From assembly GCF_000025185.1 (NCBI RefSeq), contig NC_013720.1, positions 5,766,001 through 5,830,000 on the forward strand: 64,000 bases of DNA. The letters are read 5' to 3'. Source of the DNA: Pirellula staleyi DSM 6068. Its GTDB lineage: Bacteria; Planctomycetota; Planctomycetia; Pirellulales; Pirellulaceae. Both the position numbers and the translations under genes were made by a program. The notes under the pieces were generated by a model that was not told where the DNA came from, did no database searches, and was given only the letters and a program-made list of their open reading frames with translations. This document shows positions 60,577 through 64,000 of this stretch, piece by piece (positions within the stretch are counted from its first letter, which is position 1; every line of letters starts with the position of its first letter).

Positions 60577-63387
60577 TCACGCATCAATCCGAACCGTAGA
60601 ACGCTCTTCAGCTTCGTAGCACATCAAAGTCGCAATAACATCTGACACAAAATCGAGGCAAAACCTCTGAAACGTGAACTCCTCTACACTAACCTGATCC
60701 GACCACGTTTCACCACCAAAGTCAACCATTTCCCCTTTTTGTTTGTCCCATTTAAAATTATCGCCCGCCAAGTATCCAACGGTATGCATACCGAGACGGG
60801 TACCCCTGTCGGGATGATACTTCTGTGGCCCAACAGGCGCGACGATCCACGGACTACCTGGAACCTTATGGAAGGCTGCGACACTTGGATCAGGTGCACC
60901 ACCAAGAGTAACATGATCTTGAATACGAGCATATGGATCATACTTTGATCGACTCACTGTATATTCCACATATGCATCGGAATCACAAATAACACTTCCA
61001 CAGTAGCCATTATCACTGACATGGCCTGGCGGGGACGCATCCTGCCTATCTTGAGAGCCAACGCAGATCGCACCTTGACGACGCCCACCTCCACACCTAT
61101 TCAAAACAAATAATCGAGCCCTTTGCAACCCACACTCTGGCGACACAAGCGCCGACAGCAAGCCATCAATAACGCTACGACGAAAAGTCGCCACCTTAAC
61201 CCTTTCGCCCCAAGACTTCCCTTCATCAACTGGACTAAGCTTGTCAGCAACTCTTTGTAAAAACTGAAGCGAACGTCCGTTTGTAGTCGCAGCGTAATTC
61301 GAGGATTCAGGCTCATTTGCGAGAAGGTGAAGTATACGCCTTGCCCGCTCGAGACCACGCCAAAACCTTTTTCTCCAGACTGGCTCGGACTTATTAGGCA
61401 AAGTGGTCCGTTCATAAGATACCTGACCAGCAAGCCCCGACCACCCAACAAATACCCCCGCCGTATATCCTCGCACATGAACAGGGAAGGCATAAATCGG
61501 ACCTTCAATTTGAAAGAATTCTTTTCCCCTCTTGGCCATAACTGCTGGGCAAGAATTCAAGCACATCTCAGCATCAGCCAGCTTAATAGTTCTCCGCTCT
61601 CTAAATGCTTCACACGCAAGAGACTGCTCTTCAAAACTGTAATCCCAGAGATCTCGCCCCGCCCTCTCCTTCTCTGAGTCAGTCCTTAGTGGAGCTTCAA
61701 GCTTTCCGCGAAATGGATCGATCTGATACAACAGGCATTGCAAATCAAGATCATCTAGATCACGACTACGCCGCAGAATCTCCTGCAATTTTATCGGACT
61801 ATCGCTGTATTTCTTAAGGCACTTGGCAGAGTCGGAAAGTCGATTTGCTTCATATCTCGCCGCACCAATCCTTCCAGCAAAGTCTCTAGCTACTTCAAAA
61901 TGATACTTGGAGAACATATATCCAGCGCCAGCCTCTAATGTGAGAACTCCCGATCGTCGTCCATCGACATATATTGGCACCAAAAGCGCGGTTTTCGTAC
62001 TAGGGTTCTGTGGTTTGAAATGAATATCGACAAACCCCTGGCGATCCAACTCAATAGCACTATGATCGACACTCTCAATTAAGGCGAAGTCGTCATCTAT
62101 TTTGCGCTGCAAGAAGAGTCGGCTTTGGATCACATTATTTGGAACCTGAACTGCGGAATATGATTCCTGACGCAATCCAGTTGGCTGTTTCAAATCGACT
62201 AAGTACGTTACAGTCTGATCAGTTTCTCGATGCGAGAACATCCGATAAATTACACGATGCTCCGCTAAATTCGGCATAGTCATGCAAACATCTCCGTAGG
62301 GAACACCTAGACGAAGCATTAGGGTTTGCAAGAGCCAAGAGGTCTGTAGTCGTTCGCTCGGAGCCTTAAGGTGGGTCGAAGGATCTGGTAAATACTGCGC
62401 CCGGCCGAAACGAAACGGTTGTGAACGTCCGGAAAACGCAGCCAATCCCCCTAAATGCGCAATGGTCGCGGCGACTCCACCGGTAATTGGATCGTTGGGT
62501 AATGAAGGTGCATTTATCTCATTAGCAACTATTGTCCGAATATTGTATGATCGCTCCAGAACTTCAGAATAACCTGGGTCATAAAACCTTCGAGGAAATA
62601 TTGCGTAATGCGGTCCGAACACATCTCCGTATAGCGACTTAGCTTCATCCATCAGGGACAGAAGATCGGGATCGGAAAAGCTTACCCCTGTGAACAGGAA
62701 GGTTCGGGTAGCCAAGAGCATTCGAAGACAATGTAGTAACGATTCGTTTACCTGCATCAAATCACGGTAGTGTGAGCGAGCAAGAACAACGGATTGTCGT
62801 ATTGCATAGTCTCCATGCAACTTTAGAACGCAGAAGATTCCAGACCTCAAGTTCTGGAGTACATCATGTGGATTTTGCCAAGTAAGGCGAGGAACCGATG
62901 AGTGATAGGCAGACTCTAGGAGGCAGTCATAGTTCGTAGTGATAGCCAAAGAAAATGGAATGGCCGCAATTGTTCGATGAATAGCGGTTGGAACTGATGC
63001 GTTCCCAAATACTCTGTGAGTTAAGTTTTGCAGACGATTGCCTAGTACGTTTTGCAACATCTCTGCGGCAACTAAAAAATCTCCCGATGCAATTCGCCTA
63101 GATATGCTTGCTGCAGTCGCCCTCGAGTAGAGCCTCGCCTCTTGCTCTAGTGTTTCGAGAAATCCTACCCAACCAGGTAAACCTGCCGCCAAAGAGGCGC
63201 CAGCACCTAAGTAGACGACGCTATTCCCACGAGCAATCGCCTCAATTAACTCTGTTGAACGGGCAGTCAATTGTCCAGACGCCTCAACGGTTTCCGGATT
63301 CTCCATCCGATCCAATATACTATGACTGCGGCGTTCTTCTAAAGGTGTATTCCAATCTCTATCGAAGAACATGGTAGTTGAAGTCAT
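60577..63387 (-). CDS. SIR2-domain protein with GAF-like domains
   Basis: A 936-residue protein. The N-terminal SIR2-type domain has VVYLGAGASLAAGLP (NAD-binding GAGAS, about 61-71), AITTNYDCLLE with Asn152 and Asp154, and LKLHGDY with His191. The rest holds at least one, probably two GAF-like domains: ALLVPIYVDGRRSGVLTLEA (about 470-520) and GPIYAFPVHVRGYTAGVFVG (about 650-680), which usually bind small molecules or nucleotides. ATG 63387 has GAGG 8 bases upstream; a GTG at 63396 is the alternative. SIR2 domains of this kind, as in ThsA or DSR proteins, destroy NAD to kill infected cells. I infer a stand-alone defence NADase triggered by a GAF ligand. Confidence 0.85.
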   Translation of the reverse strand: MTSTTMFFDRDWNTPLEERRSHSILDRMENPETVEASGQLTARSTELIEAIARGNSVVYLGAGASLAAGLPGWVGFLETLEQEARLYSRATAASISRRIASGDFLVAAEMLQNVLGNRLQNLTHRVFGNASVPTAIHRTIAAIPFSLAITTNYDCLLESAYHSSVPRLTWQNPHDVLQNLRSGIFCVLKLHGDYAIRQSVVLARSHYRDLMQVNESLLHCLRMLLATRTFLFTGVSFSDPDLLSLMDEAKSLYGDVFGPHYAIFPRRFYDPGYSEVLERSYNIRTIVANEINAPSLPNDPITGGVAATIAHLGGLAAFSGRSQPFRFGRAQYLPDPSTHLKAPSERLQTSWLLQTLMLRLGVPYGDVCMTMPNLAEHRVIYRMFSHRETDQTVTYLVDLKQPTGLRQESYSAVQVPNNVIQSRLFLQRKIDDDFALIESVDHSAIELDRQGFVDIHFKPQNPSTKTALLVPIYVDGRRSGVLTLEAGAGYMFSKYHFEVARDFAGRIGAARYEANRLSDSAKCLKKYSDSPIKLQEILRRSRDLDDLDLQCLLYQIDPFRGKLEAPLRTDSEKERAGRDLWDYSFEEQSLACEAFRERRTIKLADAEMCLNSCPAVMAKRGKEFFQIEGPIYAFPVHVRGYTAGVFVGWSGLAGQVSYERTTLPNKSEPVWRKRFWRGLERARRILHLLANEPESSNYAATTNGRSLQFLQRVADKLSPVDEGKSWGERVKVATFRRSVIDGLLSALVSPECGLQRARLFVLNRCGGGRRQGAICVGSQDRQDASPPGHVSDNGYCGSVICDSDAYVEYTVSRSKYDPYARIQDHVTLGGAPDPSVAAFHKVPGSPWIVAPVGPQKYHPDRGTRLGMHTVGYLAGDNFKWDKQKGEMVDFGGETWSDQVSVEEFTFQRFCLDFVSDVIATLMCYEAEERSTVRIDA

Positions 63388-63555
63388 TTTGAGCACCTCG
63401 TCGAACTGATTCTGCAGAATAGCCTTTCTAAGTTTCGCTCATTCCGACGAGGTTCTACCGCAAAAAGGCAGCTGTTGCAAATAGAAAACAGCTACATTTC
63501 GAACGGCTAAATAATTGTGGGAAAGACTGTTCGATATTCCAGATCGCGGTAGGTA

Positions 63556-63996
63556 TTAATCCTCGAATCTCTGCCCTTGACGGATGCGTTCCCTTGCCTC
63601 CCCATGCCGCTCATCTGAAATTTTGCCTATGAGCTTCTGGTACCGATTTTTAGCCCAATCCGCTACTTCGCTTCTTTCATCACTCTGCAGCGGAATCATC
63701 AAAGCAGACCTAGCCTCAAGTATCGAAGCCCTTGAACCGCTCCATGCTAAAAAGTCAAACAATGACTGCGAAATGCTTTCCAGAGTCAAAACCGGGTTCG
63801 GACTCTGATTGACGATCACCATCGCTATGGGCCTCCAGCACATCGGTTGCCCTGCCTCTCCTTTCACGAATGACGTGATGCATGCAGCGATCTTCGCGTA
63901 GCGTACGTGTGGCTCACGACGGCACCAATTCAGCAACTGTTCATCTGGTATTTGGTCGAAGGGATTCCCGTAGGGCCCCCACAGCATTTTGTACAT
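63556..63996 (-). CDS. Hypothetical protein, possibly truncated by window edge
   Basis: A 146-residue frame that starts 4 bases from the window end, so its N-terminus may be longer and lie outside. Its sequence (WGPYGNPFDQIPDEQLLNWC, then SGSRASILEARSALMIPLQS) recalls the C-terminal region of large defence-related proteins, but I cannot name the family. Same strand as the SIR2 gene, about 170 bases upstream of it. Confidence 0.6.
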   Translation of the reverse strand: MYKMLWGPYGNPFDQIPDEQLLNWCRREPHVRYAKIAACITSFVKGEAGQPMCWRPIAMVIVNQSPNPVLTLESISQSLFDFLAWSGSRASILEARSALMIPLQSDERSEVADWAKNRYQKLIGKISDERHGEARERIRQGQRFED

Positions 63997-64000
63997 GCTC

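Noticed and set aside
1-64000. CRISPR array or cas operon
   Set aside because: No regularly spaced repeats seen; the only Cas4-like protein is a stand-alone RecB-type nuclease.

Overview
The window looks like an accessory region of a bacterial chromosome, most likely from Planctomycetota (Pirellulales-like). This is inference from gene families: a DUF2293 protein, a giant TPR protein, a truncated integrase of a type I associate with planctomycetes, and patchy Shine-Dalgarno signals. No rRNA, complete tRNA or CRISPR array was seen.

Left end (1-10.4 kb): ordinary-looking genes, namely a TPR protein cut by the window edge, a DUF2293 protein, a secreted alpha/beta hydrolase, a SEC-C mini-protein, a large protein with a TerD-like C-terminal domain, a lipoprotein methyltransferase and an AraC regulator. 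A decayed second copy of the DUF2293 gene lies at 8.3 kb.

Mobile-element-like region (10.5-35.5 kb and 56.5-59.5 kb): an integrase lacking its N-terminal domain, the 3' half of a tRNA-Asp-like gene (probable attachment-site remnant), a three-gene set ending in a DnaX-like AAA+ ATPase, transposase wreckage, a DUF932 protein, two PD-(D/E)XK nucleases (one split by a single in-frame TAG), a WYL regulator coupled to an agmatine-deiminase-family enzyme, a D12 adenine methylase and an MBL hydrolase. It is interrupted by a minus-strand type I restriction-modification operon (18-27.2 kb) that also carries an AAA ATPase and an HNH protein, a Septu-like pair.

Central find (38.1-56.0 kb): a minus-strand seven-gene, 18-kb operon whose products are modular fusions of trypsin-like proteases with nucleases, a subtilase, an alpha/beta hydrolase and NLR-type (NB-ARC/STAND) NTPases, plus a class 3 lipase, an EndA-type nuclease and a cytochrome P450. 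Four products (the trypsin-EndA fusion, lipase, trypsin-NucA-subtilase fusion and EndA nuclease) share a 14-residue beta-strand-like tag that occurs five times; the two NTPases lack it. A 972-bp EndA segment appears twice with no difference seen, and remnants at 35.6 and 56.5 kb suggest the array was once larger or was inserted by recombination. I infer a multi-effector immunity or self-killing system: the NTPases sense, and trypsin domains, nucleases and lipases execute. PlsC and CFA-synthase genes lie beside it. A SIR2-GAF protein (60.6-63.4 kb), probably another defence gene, and a partial gene close the window.
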